Source: an uncultured Collinsella sp.
Lineage (GTDB): Bacteria > Actinomycetota > Coriobacteriia > Coriobacteriales > Coriobacteriaceae
DNA: 12,485 nucleotides
Direction of reading: 5' to 3'
Assembly: GCA_900548255.1 (NCBI GenBank)
Contig: URKH01000063.1
Coordinates: 1-12,485, forward strand
Shown here: piece after piece, positions 1 through 6,456 of the stretch
Layout of the letters: every line of letters starts with the position of its first letter
How positions within the stretch are numbered: the stretch's first letter is position 1
Made by a program: the position numbers and the translations under genes
The notes under the pieces: generated by a model
Told to the model about the DNA's origin: nothing
Databases searched by the model: none
Seen by the model: the letters and a program-made list of their open reading frames with translations, nothing else

Positions 1-158
1 CCGCCGATGCAATACGCCTCGTCGGCAAGCTGCACGTGTAGCGCGTCCGCATCGGCCGTGGAATAAACGGCGACGGTCTTGATGCCCATATCGCGGCACG
101 CGCGGATAACACGGACCGCGACTTCGCCGCGGTTGGCGATGAGCACTTTGTCGAACAT
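1..158 (-). CDS. accC: Biotin carboxylase subunit of acetyl-CoA carboxylase (N-terminal part, cut by window edge)
   Basis: AccC carboxylates the biotin carried by AccB, using ATP and bicarbonate, in the first half-reaction of acetyl-CoA carboxylase. Only the first 52 residues are visible; the gene runs off the left edge. They begin MFDKVLIANRGEVAVRVIRACRD, the classic start of the biotin carboxylase N-terminal domain, with IANRGE at residues 7-12 and the following helix. The fragment alone could also be the start of a pyruvate or propionyl-CoA carboxylase, but its place after accB and fabZ in a fab operon makes AccC much the best reading. The ATG lies 10 nt after the fabZ stop. A Shine-Dalgarno stretch AAGGAAGG overlaps the fabZ TAA, so translation of the two genes is probably coupled. 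accD and accA would be expected next, outside the window. Confidence 0.93.
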   Translation of the reverse strand, partial: MFDKVLIANRGEVAVRVIRACRDMGIKTVAVYSTADADALHVQLADEAYCIG

Positions 159-168
159 GGAGCCTTCC

Positions 169-591
169 TTAACTTTCGTGCATGAGTGCAAAAGACATAT
201 CGGCGCGGCAGCAAACCTCACCGTTGACGCTCGCAGTACCCGTCGCAAAGCGGAACGGCCCGCGCGCACGCGTGATGGAGCACACTAGATCCACCGTGTC
301 GCCCGGGCGCACCGGACGCTTAAAGCGCACCTTGTCCAGACTCGTGTAGAACGGCGTCGCGCCGCGCGCCTCCTCATCGCCCATCAGCAGCACGCAGCAG
401 TTCTGGGCGAGCATCTCGCACTGAATCACGCCGGGAACGACCGGGTTTCCCGGAAAATGTCCCTGCAAAAAGTACTCGTCGCCTGTAATCGTGATCTTGC
501 CGTGGGCCTCGTCGCCCACCAGCTCGGCTTCGTCGAGCAAAAGCATCGGCTCGCGATGCGGTAACAGCTTCTTGAGCTCTTCTTTGTTCAT
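169..591 (-). CDS. fabZ: 3-hydroxyacyl-ACP dehydratase FabZ
   Basis: FabZ removes water from 3-hydroxyacyl-ACP to give trans-2-enoyl-ACP, the third step of each elongation cycle. The 140-residue length and the hot-dog fold signature fit the family: LPHREPMLLLD near the N-terminus, LQGHFPGNPVVPGV with the catalytic His, and QCEMLAQ with the catalytic Glu. The start is chosen at the ATG at 591-589. A GTG at 600-598 is in frame and would add three residues, but it directly abuts the accB stop and has no well placed Shine-Dalgarno. AGGTGAT just before the ATG matches the 3' part of the ribosome-binding consensus. It lies 9 nt after accB and 10 nt before accC. No FabA-like isomerase features can be claimed from sequence alone, so it is read as a plain dehydratase. 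Confidence 0.95.
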   Translation of the reverse strand: MNKEELKKLLPHREPMLLLDEAELVGDEAHGKITITGDEYFLQGHFPGNPVVPGVIQCEMLAQNCCVLLMGDEEARGATPFYTSLDKVRFKRPVRPGDTVDLVCSITRARGPFRFATGTASVNGEVCCRADMSFALMHES

Positions 592-595
592 GGAT

Positions 596-602
596 ATCAC
601 CT
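596..602 (-). promoter_or_regulatory. Ribosome binding site of fabZ that decides the start
   Basis: AGGTGAT on the minus strand overlaps the accB stop codon and the alternative GTG start. It lies 4 nt before the ATG at 591-589, with its AGG core 8 nt away, which favours that ATG over the GTG. Confidence 0.6.
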
Positions 603-1077
603 ATCCGATCCTCATGAGGCAGCTGCCAAACTCCACGAGGTCGCCGTCGGCCACGCAGATCTCGAGCACCTCACCGTCTGCCTCGGCCGTCACCTCGTTG
701 AGAACCTTCATGGCCTCGATGATGCAGAGGGTCTCGCCGGCCTTGACCTTGGAGCCCACGCGCACAAATGGCTCGTCGCCCGGCGCAGGGGCAGCATAGA
801 AGACGCCCACCATGGGAGCAGTCACCTCGGTGCCCTTGGGCTCCGGCGCGGCGGCAGGTGTCTGCGTGGCGGGTTCCGGTGCGGCGGCAGGCATGGCGAC
901 AGGAGCCACCGCCGGAGCAGTCACGGCACCCGGCATAGGCATGGGCACGGCAACAGGCTGCGCGGCGCTCGCGCGCTCGAGTTCGACCGCGGTGCCATCG
1001 GGCTCCTCAACGCGTACGCGCGTGAGGCCGCGGTCCTCCATAACATCGGCTATCTCGGCAAGTCTTTTGGAATCCAT
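601..1077 (-). CDS. accB: Biotin carboxyl carrier protein of acetyl-CoA carboxylase
   Basis: AccB carries the biotin that shuttles CO2 between AccC and the carboxyltransferase AccAD. The 158-residue protein has three parts. An N-terminal segment (1-38) resembles the helical/strand start of BCCPs. A low-complexity linker rich in Pro, Ala, Val and Met spans about 39-80. The biotinyl domain follows at 85-158, with APMVGVFYAAPAPG at its start. The biotin attachment motif is EAMKVLNEV with Lys124 as acceptor, slightly different from the usual EAMKMMNE. BirA, encoded divergently upstream of the same operon, should modify it. The linker contains a short internal repeat PAAAPEP, visible in the DNA as a 17-bp repeat with a 33-nt period. 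The ATG lies 3 nt after the fabF stop, and its GAGGAG Shine-Dalgarno is inside the last fabF codons, implying coupled translation. Confidence 0.96.
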   Translation of the reverse strand: MDSKRLAEIADVMEDRGLTRVRVEEPDGTAVELERASAAQPVAVPMPMPGAVTAPAVAPVAMPAAAPEPATQTPAAAPEPKGTEVTAPMVGVFYAAPAPGDEPFVRVGSKVKAGETLCIIEAMKVLNEVTAEADGEVLEICVADGDLVEFGSCLMRIG

Positions 1078-1080
1078 GCT

Positions 1081-2328
1081 CTAGCTCCTCGTATATCTAC
1101 GCAGCGCGATGGCGGCATTGTGTCCACCAAAGCCCAGATTGGTCGAAAGCGCCCAGGTAAGGTCGGCGCGAGCCGCGCGATTGGGCGTGTAGTCAAGATC
1201 GCAGGCGGGATCGGGCGTGTGGTAGTTAATGGTCGGGGGTACTACGCCCTGCTCGAGCGCCATGGCGCAGGCCATGACCTCGATGGCACCCGTAGCACCG
1301 ATCATGTGACCGGTCATCGACTTGGTCAACGAGACATGCGCGGCGCGCGCCGCGTCCTCGCCGAGCGCCCGCTTAATGCCCGCCGTCTCGGAGGAATCGT
1401 TGAGCTTGGTCGAGGTGCCGTGGGCATTGATGTAGAGGCCCTCGGAAGGCTTGACGTCGCCCTCGACCACCGCCAGCGATATCGCGCGGGCAATGCCGGC
1501 AGCCTCGGGATCGGGGCTCGTGATGTGATAGGCATCATCGGTGTTGCCGTAGCCCACGACCTCGGCATAAATGTGCGCCCCGCGAGCCAGCGCGTGTTCC
1601 ATGCTCTCGAGCACGAGCACGCAGGCGCCCTCGCCCATCACAAAGCCGTCGCGATTCGCATCGAACGGACGGCATGCCGTCGACGGGTCGGGGTTGGTAG
1701 TGAGTGCACGGCAGGACGTAAAGCCCGCAACGGCATCGGGGATAATGGCCGCCTCGGCTCCGCCGGCGAGAATCGCATCGGCATAGCCATGCTTGATGGC
1801 GCGGAACGCCTCGCCCACGGCATGGGCCGAGGTCGCGCACGCAGTCACCACGGGCAGGGTCGGGCCTTTTGCCTTGTGGCGGATTGCGATATTGCCCGAA
1901 GCCATATTGGGAATCATCATCGCAATCATATAGGGCGATGCACGGCGGGGCCCACGGTCAGCAATCGTGTGGACGTTGTCGACGAGCGTCTGCATGCCGC
2001 CCACGCCCGAGCCCACGTAGACGCCCAGGCGCTCACGATCGATGGCGCCTTCGACATCAAAGCTCGCATCGTGCATTGCCTCGTCCGAAGCCACCAGCGC
2101 AAACTGAACGCAGGGGTCCAGATGCTTGGCGTCGCGCTTGCCAAAGTACTCGTTGCCGTCAAAGCCCTTGACTTCGGCCGCCACCTTGACGGTAAACGCA
2201 TCGGTATCGAAGTGCGTGATCGGGCCGATGCCACAGGTCCCGGCGCACATGGCCGCCCAGGTGGCAAGCGCGGTGTTGCCGAGCGGCGATACGGCACCGA
2301 TGCCGGTGATTGCAACTCTCTGTTCCAT
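1081..2328 (-). CDS. fabF: Beta-ketoacyl-ACP synthase II
   Basis: FabF performs the elongating Claisen condensation of acyl-ACP with malonyl-ACP. From the chosen ATG the protein has 415 residues, close to the usual 410-415. The thiolase-fold landmarks are present: VAITGIGAVSPLG at the start, the nucleophile Cys164 in TACATSAH, His303 in NAHGTSTKLND, and His341 in TKSMTGHMIGATGAIE. This is the Cys-His-His triad of elongating synthases, unlike the Cys-His-Asn triad of FabH. The frame extends six codons upstream to 2346, with another ATG at 2331. The ATG at 2328 is preferred because GAGGAG lies 6 nt upstream of it and homologues start at about MxxRVAITG. It follows fabG by 39 nt and precedes accB by 3 nt in the fab operon. 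Confidence 0.96.
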   Translation of the reverse strand: MEQRVAITGIGAVSPLGNTALATWAAMCAGTCGIGPITHFDTDAFTVKVAAEVKGFDGNEYFGKRDAKHLDPCVQFALVASDEAMHDASFDVEGAIDRERLGVYVGSGVGGMQTLVDNVHTIADRGPRRASPYMIAMMIPNMASGNIAIRHKAKGPTLPVVTACATSAHAVGEAFRAIKHGYADAILAGGAEAAIIPDAVAGFTSCRALTTNPDPSTACRPFDANRDGFVMGEGACVLVLESMEHALARGAHIYAEVVGYGNTDDAYHITSPDPEAAGIARAISLAVVEGDVKPSEGLYINAHGTSTKLNDSSETAGIKRALGEDAARAAHVSLTKSMTGHMIGATGAIEVMACAMALEQGVVPPTINYHTPDPACDLDYTPNRAARADLTWALSTNLGFGGHNAAIALRRYTRS

Positions 2329-2367
2329 CATGGTCTCCTCATCCAAGCCGTTCTTCGGCCCTGGTTT

Positions 2368-3141
2368 CTACATCGCCATTCCGCCGTCGACGCGCACGAC
2401 CTCGCCCGTAATGTAAGCAGCCGCATCGCTCGCTAAAAAGCGCACCACGCCGGCCACTTCCTCGGGACGTGCCATGCGCTTAAGGGGAATCTGTTCCTCG
2501 GTTGCCGCACGCACCTTCTCCGAGAGCTTTGCCGTCATATCTGTCTCGACAAACCCGGGAGCGACCGCGTTCGCTCGTACGCCACGAGGCGCAAGCTCGC
2601 GCGCCACCGCCTTGGTAAGCCCTATCACGCCCGCCTTGGAAGCAGCGTAGTTGGCTTGCCCGGCATTGCCCATCAGGCCCACGACCGAGCTCATGTTGAC
2701 GACGCAACCGCCGCGCTGGCGCATAAAGGTCTTGGTGAGCGCGCGCGTCATATTGAATGTTCCCTTGAGATTGACATCGAGCACGCGATCGAATGCGTCA
2801 TCGCCCATGCGCATGAGCAGGCCATCGCGGGTGATGCCGGCGTTGTTGACGAGCGCCCAAATGGAACCAAAGTCGTTGAGGACCGCTTCCACGCACGCGT
2901 TGACAGCAGCGGGATCGGCCACGTCGCATTGATATGCGCGTGCCGTGGCGCCAACCGCCTCACAGGCTTCGCACGTCTTGCGCGCCGCATCGACGCTGCC
3001 GGCATAGACGACGGCGATATCAAAGCCGTCCTCCGCCAGACCGACAGCGCAGGCGCGGCCGATACCCCGCGAGCCGCCCGTGACCAGTGCCACGCGACGT
3101 GAGTCGTTGCGCTCGAGCGCGCCGTTGTTCAAGTTGCCCAT
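2368..3141 (-). CDS. fabG: 3-oxoacyl-ACP reductase FabG
   Basis: FabG reduces 3-oxoacyl-ACP to 3-hydroxyacyl-ACP with NADPH. It is a 257-residue short-chain dehydrogenase. The Rossmann glycine motif TGGSRGIG is at 21-28 and NNAGIT at 99-104. The catalytic set is Asn124, Ser152 (NMSSVVG), Tyr165 and Lys169 (YAASK). PGFVETDM at 195-202 and a C-terminal VDGGMAM are typical of FabG, as opposed to sugar or steroid dehydrogenases. The N-terminus carries about 14 extra residues before the first strand (RRVALVTGG). The ATG at 3141 has AAAGGA 5 nt upstream, so this longer start is accepted. It lies 30 nt after fabD and 39 nt before fabF, which supports the fatty acid role. Confidence 0.95.
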   Translation of the reverse strand: MGNLNNGALERNDSRRVALVTGGSRGIGRACAVGLAEDGFDIAVVYAGSVDAARKTCEACEAVGATARAYQCDVADPAAVNACVEAVLNDFGSIWALVNNAGITRDGLLMRMGDDAFDRVLDVNLKGTFNMTRALTKTFMRQRGGCVVNMSSVVGLMGNAGQANYAASKAGVIGLTKAVARELAPRGVRANAVAPGFVETDMTAKLSEKVRAATEEQIPLKRMARPEEVAGVVRFLASDAAAYITGEVVRVDGGMAM

Positions 3142-3171
3142 GTCATTCCTTTCGGGTTACAGCCCTGTGGA

Positions 3172-4098
3172 CTATGCGAGCTCGTCGGCAATAGCTGCGA
3201 CCTGCTCGGCCGTTTCGCACGAATACACGCGAACGTCGCTCAGCGTACGCTTGACCAGGCCCGACAGCGTTTTGCCAGGGCCGACCTCAATAAACGTGTC
3301 GATGCCCTGATTCTGCAGAGTATGCAGCGTGTCGACCCAACGAACGGCATGACTCACCTGATTGGCCAAGACATCCGATGCCGCTCGCGGGTCCGCCGGA
3401 TAGGGCGCCGCCGTCATGTTTGCCATGACCGGAATCAGCAGCGGTGACGGCGCGTGGCCGGCTTGGATATACGTCGCCAGCCCCTCAGTCGCCTCGGCCA
3501 TATAGGGGCTATGAAATGCGCCCGACACCGCGACTTTCATAGCGCGGCCGCCAGCCTCTTTTACTAGGACGTCGAGCTCCTGCAGCGCCTCGGGCGCTCC
3601 GGCAACAACCGTCTGCTGCGGACTGTTGTAGTTGACCGGCCAGCAGTCCTCGCCGGCCTGTTTTGCCAGGTTCTCGACTTGCGCCGCATCGAGCTTGATG
3701 ACGGCGCGCATGCCGCCCGGATGGCGCTCGGCAGCCGCGGCCATCAGCGCCGCGCGCTCGCACACGAGCTCAAAGCCCGCTCGCGTATCGAACGCCCCCG
3801 CAAAGGTGAGCGCGGCGACCTCGCCAAGCGAAAAACCCGCACAGGCGGCAGGTACCACGCCGCGCTCACGCAGGGCGGCAGCCGCTGCCAGATCGTGAAC
3901 GAACACGCACGGCTGCGTGTTCTCGGTCTGCGAGAGCTCCTCCTTGGAGGCGCTTCGGCACTGCTCACTGGTCCCCGGGCGCACCTCGTCGGCAATGGCG
4001 AGCACCTCGGCGGCGGCCGGCGATGCCTCGATCAGGTCGACGCCCATCGCGGGGTGCTGGGCGCCCTGGCCGGCAAACAGAAACGCTACGCCACCCAT
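3172..4098 (-). CDS. fabD: Malonyl-CoA:ACP transacylase
   Basis: FabD moves the malonyl group from CoA to ACP, supplying the extender for FabH and FabF. From the ATG at 4098 it has 308 residues, normal for the family. Visible landmarks are FLFAGQGAQ near the N-terminus, the nucleophile elbow GFSLGE with Ser90, Arg115 in CERAALM, His196 in AFHSPYM, and FIEVGPGKTLSGLV near the C-terminus. The elbow has Phe where many FabD proteins have His (GHSLGE). A GTG at 4104 would add two residues but lies only 3 nt from the GAAGGG ribosome site, whereas the ATG has a better 9-nt spacing. The gene overlaps the end of fabK by 13 nt, so coupled translation is likely. Its stop is 30 nt before fabG. Confidence 0.95.
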   Translation of the reverse strand: MGGVAFLFAGQGAQHPAMGVDLIEASPAAAEVLAIADEVRPGTSEQCRSASKEELSQTENTQPCVFVHDLAAAAALRERGVVPAACAGFSLGEVAALTFAGAFDTRAGFELVCERAALMAAAAERHPGGMRAVIKLDAAQVENLAKQAGEDCWPVNYNSPQQTVVAGAPEALQELDVLVKEAGGRAMKVAVSGAFHSPYMAEATEGLATYIQAGHAPSPLLIPVMANMTAAPYPADPRAASDVLANQVSHAVRWVDTLHTLQNQGIDTFIEVGPGKTLSGLVKRTLSDVRVYSCETAEQVAAIADELA

Positions 4099-5030
4099 GC
4101 GCACGCACCCTTCAGGACGTGCTCGGCGCCATCGACCAGGTCGTCAACGATTTCACGTGCACTTTGGCGCTCGTTGACCATGCCGGCAATCTGTCCACAC
4201 AAAAACGAGCCCTCTTCGTAATTGCCGTCCTTGGCGGCCTTGCGAAGGGCGCCCGTGCCCATGGCCCCGAGCTCCTCGACGCTTACGCCCGCCGCCTCGC
4301 TCTTGGCGTAGGCGTTGGTGAAGGGGCTCTTGAGGGCACGCACCGGGTGTCCCGTCGAGCGGCCGGTCGCACGCGTCGAGGTGTCGTTGGCCTTCAGGAC
4401 CATCTCCTTGTACTGCTCCGATACGGTGCACTCATCTGCGATCAGAAAGCGCGTACCCACCTGCACGCCGGCGGCGCCCAGCATAAAGGCGGCCGCCACG
4501 CCGCGGCCATCGGCGATACCGCCAGCCGCAACCACGGGAATATCGACCGCATCGACAACCTGCGGCACCAGTGCCATCGTCGAGGTCTCGCCAATATGGC
4601 CGCCTGATTCGGTACCCTCGGCAACCACGGCAGTGGCTCCACGACGCGCCACGAGGCGCGCCAGCGCCACCGAGGCAACGACCGGGATGACCTTGATGCC
4701 CGCCTCGTTCCACGCCTTCATGTACTTGGTGGGATTGCCGGCACCCGTCACGACGACCGGCACCCGCTCGTCAATCACGACCCGCGCGACCTCGTCGGCA
4801 AACGGGCTCATGAGCATGACGTTGACGCCAAAGGGCTTATCCGTCCTGGCGCGCAGCTCATGAATCTGGTCGCGCAGCCAGTTGGCGTCGGCGTTCATGG
4901 CCGCGATAATCCCTAAGCCGCCCGCCTCGGACACTGCGGACGCCAGCGAGGCGTCGGCGATCCAGGCCATACCGCCCTGGAACACGGGCTTTTCGATGCC
5001 GAGCAGATCGCAGAGAGGAGTCTTGAGCAT
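4086..5030 (-). CDS. fabK: Enoyl-ACP reductase II (FMN-dependent, FabK type)
   Basis: FabK reduces trans-2-enoyl-ACP to acyl-ACP, the last step of the elongation cycle. It uses FMN and NAD(P)H and is unrelated to FabI. The 314 residues form a TIM-barrel of the nitronate monooxygenase/FabK family. PVFQGGMAWI at 15-24 begins the flavin site. GVNVMLMSP is at 68-76, VVTGAGNP at 93-100, AEGTESGGHIGE at 137-148 with the FabK catalytic His145, AAGGIADG at 168-175, and GAAGVQVGTRF at 185-195 at the phosphate site. Sequence alone does not fully separate FabK from nitronate monooxygenase, but the position between acpP and fabD does. It begins 2 nt after the acpP stop, with GGAGA in the last acpP codons, and its 3' end overlaps fabD by 13 nt. 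No fabI is seen in the window. Confidence 0.94.
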   Translation of the reverse strand: MLKTPLCDLLGIEKPVFQGGMAWIADASLASAVSEAGGLGIIAAMNADANWLRDQIHELRARTDKPFGVNVMLMSPFADEVARVVIDERVPVVVTGAGNPTKYMKAWNEAGIKVIPVVASVALARLVARRGATAVVAEGTESGGHIGETSTMALVPQVVDAVDIPVVAAGGIADGRGVAAAFMLGAAGVQVGTRFLIADECTVSEQYKEMVLKANDTSTRATGRSTGHPVRALKSPFTNAYAKSEAAGVSVEELGAMGTGALRKAAKDGNYEEGSFLCGQIAGMVNERQSAREIVDDLVDGAEHVLKGACAWVA

Positions 5031-5032
5031 CT

Positions 5033-5269
5033 CTACTTCTCCAATGCCGCCTCGACCGTATCGGCGAACTCGCCGACCGTCTTGGGGTTCTCCTCGGTAT
5101 CGAGCTGGATGCCAAACTCGTCCTCAACGGCGACGAGGATCTCGACGGTGCCCAGACTGTCGAGACCAATCTCCTCGAGCGTGGACTCGGGCTTCATCTC
5201 GACGTCGTCAAGACCGGCGGTCTCGCGGATAACATCGCAAACGCGCTCGAAGGTCTTCTGATCTGCCAT
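5033..5269 (-). CDS. acpP: Acyl carrier protein
   Basis: This is the acyl carrier of fatty acid synthesis: intermediates ride on a 4'-phosphopantetheine arm attached to a serine. The protein has 78 residues, is very acidic, and follows the four-helix ACP plan. The attachment site is Ser38 in EEIGLDSLGTVEIL, at the start of helix II. The residue after the usual DSL is Gly rather than the more common Asp, but the VEI and VEDEFGIQL segments that follow are typical. The start has an excellent Shine-Dalgarno (AAAGGAG, 7 nt upstream). It is the second gene of the operon, 53 nt after fabH and 2 nt before fabK. A 4'-phosphopantetheinyl transferase is needed but is not encoded here. Confidence 0.96.
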   Translation of the reverse strand: MADQKTFERVCDVIRETAGLDDVEMKPESTLEEIGLDSLGTVEILVAVEDEFGIQLDTEENPKTVGEFADTVEAALEK

Positions 5270-5322
5270 GGTAGTTCTCCTTTAGTTTGTGCCCTAGGGG
5301 CGTTTTTATTTCCTATGTGCAA

Positions 5323-6282
5323 CTACTTCCAACGAAGTAGATAGCCACCTATATCCAGACCGGCGCCAAATCCAACGAGGGTGATGGTGTCGCCCGTGTG
5401 AAGTGCACCGGCGTTTGCCAGCCGGTCGAGGGCAAGCGGAATGCATGCGCTCGAAATGTTGCCGGTCTCGCGCAGCGTTCGAACCACGCGCTTGTCTGGC
5501 ACACCGAGGCGCTTGACCGCCTGACTCAGGATTCGTTCGTTAGCCTGATGGAATACAAAATGGTCGATGTCCTCGACCGAAATGCCCGCATCGCTCGCAA
5601 GCTTATGGACCGTGTCGCAAATCGCGTTGACGCCGAACTTGAACACGCGGCGGCCATTCATGGACAGCACGCTCTCGCTATCTGCGGAGGCCTTAAACGG
5701 CGAGGTGCCGACCAGACCGGGAACGCACAACGTCTCGACGTCGGGCGCCGTCGAAAGCTCAACGGCAAGGGGGCTGTCTCCCCCAGCCTCAATCACCGCG
5801 GCGCCTGCCCCATCGCCAAAGAGCACACAGGTGGCGCGGTCGGTCCAGTCGAGCGCGCGCGTCATCTGCTCGGCGGCAACGACAAGCACATGCTTGGCTC
5901 GTCCTCGGGCGATATAGCCCTCGGCAACATCGAGCGCAAATACGAAGCCGGCGCAGGCAGCCGAGACATCGAAGGCAGGGCACGTCGCGCCCAGTCGCTC
6001 AGCAACGGCACACGCCTCGGCGGGAACAAGGTGGTCACCCGTCGTCGTCGAGCAGACGATCAGATCCAACTGGCTTGCGTCGATTCCGGACACCTGAAGT
6101 GCCCGCTCGCTCGCCGCTACGGCAAGGTCGTCAAGTGACTCGGTGGTGCAGACGTGGCGACTCTTAATACCTGTGCGGGTAAAAATCCACTCATCCGAGG
6201 TATCGAGGAACTCGGACAGCTCGTCATTGGAAACACTGCGCTTAGGAAGCGCCGAGCCTGTTCCAAGAATCGTGAAACCCAT
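5323..6282 (-). CDS. fabH: Beta-ketoacyl-ACP synthase III, initiating enzyme
   Basis: FabH starts fatty acid synthesis by condensing an acyl-CoA primer with malonyl-ACP. The 319-residue protein has the FabH triad: Cys110 in VSAACAGF, His245 in FHQANERIL, and Asn275 in GNISSACIP. EWIFTRTGIKSRH at 31-43 is the conserved N-terminal loop, and GFGAGLDIGGYLLRW closes the C-terminus. The open frame continues 49 codons upstream to 6429, but the ATG at 6282 is clearly the start. It has the near-perfect AAAGGAGGT ribosome site 5 nt upstream, and MGFTILGTGSALP is the usual FabH N-terminus. It is the first gene of the fab operon, transcribed away from birA across a 174-nt spacer with operator-like repeats. 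Primer preference (acetyl or branched) cannot be read from the sequence. Confidence 0.96.
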   Translation of the reverse strand: MGFTILGTGSALPKRSVSNDELSEFLDTSDEWIFTRTGIKSRHVCTTESLDDLAVAASERALQVSGIDASQLDLIVCSTTTGDHLVPAEACAVAERLGATCPAFDVSAACAGFVFALDVAEGYIARGRAKHVLVVAAEQMTRALDWTDRATCVLFGDGAGAAVIEAGGDSPLAVELSTAPDVETLCVPGLVGTSPFKASADSESVLSMNGRRVFKFGVNAICDTVHKLASDAGISVEDIDHFVFHQANERILSQAVKRLGVPDKRVVRTLRETGNISSACIPLALDRLANAGALHTGDTITLVGFGAGLDIGGYLLRWK

Positions 6283-6300
6283 CACTAACCTCCTTTGAGT

Positions 6301-6317
6301 TGTTGACGTGTTTACAT
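6301..6317. promoter_or_regulatory. Operator-like element, copy 1 (fabH-proximal)
   Basis: TGTTGACGTGTTTACAT matches the second copy at 6349-6365 in 15 of 17 positions. It is an imperfect inverted repeat: TGTTGAC and GTTTACA arms around a central GT, with two mismatches between arms. It ends just upstream of the fabH ribosome binding site. If the weak fabH promoter is right, it lies about where transcription starts, a usual place for a repressor site. Which protein binds is unknown. Confidence 0.5.
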
Positions 6318-6327
6318 CGACCAAGGG

Positions 6328-6354
6328 AGGATAGCGCATTTCAGTCGTTGTTAA
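6328..6354 (-). promoter_or_regulatory. Possible promoter of the fab operon
   Basis: On the minus strand TTAACA (6354-6349) could serve as a -35 box (five of six to consensus) and TATCCT (6333-6328) as a -10 box. The 15-nt spacer is short. The same -10 hexamer is used in the much clearer rpsL promoter. The -35 box falls inside operator copy 2, which would fit repression. I found no better pair in the spacer. Confidence 0.3.
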
Positions 6355-6365
6355 CGTGTTAACAT
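6349..6365. promoter_or_regulatory. Operator-like element, copy 2 (perfect inverted repeat arms)
   Basis: TGTTAACGTGTTAACAT contains perfect 7-bp inverted arms, TGTTAAC and GTTAACA, around a 2-nt centre. It is a direct repeat of copy 1, start to start 48 bp away. It lies in the spacer between the divergent fabH and birA genes, so it could act on either or both. The two-nucleotide centre differs from the widely spaced half-sites of known BirA operators. Confidence 0.55.
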
Positions 6366-6456
6366 TAAATTGTCCAAATGCGACAAAGGCTTCACATTGT
6401 GTCTCTCTCGACACCATTGCGTTATTCACTTATTCATTAAGGAGGTAGCAGCCGTT

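Noticed and set aside
1120..2436. A 438-codon open frame on the plus strand, antisense to fabF
   Set aside because: It covers a clearly recognised fabF with intact catalytic residues; the antisense product is rich in Arg, Gly and His and has no recognisable domain.
5291..5307. A GCCC-TAG-GGGC hairpin followed by T residues between fabH and acpP
   Set aside because: The stem is only 4 bp and the T-run follows it on the plus strand, the wrong side for the minus-strand operon; no plus-strand gene ends here.
6303..6308. TTGACG in operator copy 1 as a -35 box for birA
   Set aside because: No -10-like hexamer lies 16-18 nt downstream on the plus strand; no birA promoter could be assigned with confidence.
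6301..6365. Reading the spacer palindromes as a classical BirA box
   Set aside because: Known BirA boxes have half-sites separated by about 14-16 nt, while these are 2 nt apart, and the BirA encoded here has no DNA-binding domain.
6283..6429. A 49-codon upstream extension of fabH
   Set aside because: It contains the operator-like repeats and the fabH ribosome site, has no FabH homology, and the ATG at 6282 has a near-perfect Shine-Dalgarno.
6370..6456. An upstream start for birA at 6370
   Set aside because: The added 29 residues are not a winged helix or ligase-like, and the strong AAGGAGGT at 6439-6446 points to the ATG at 6457.
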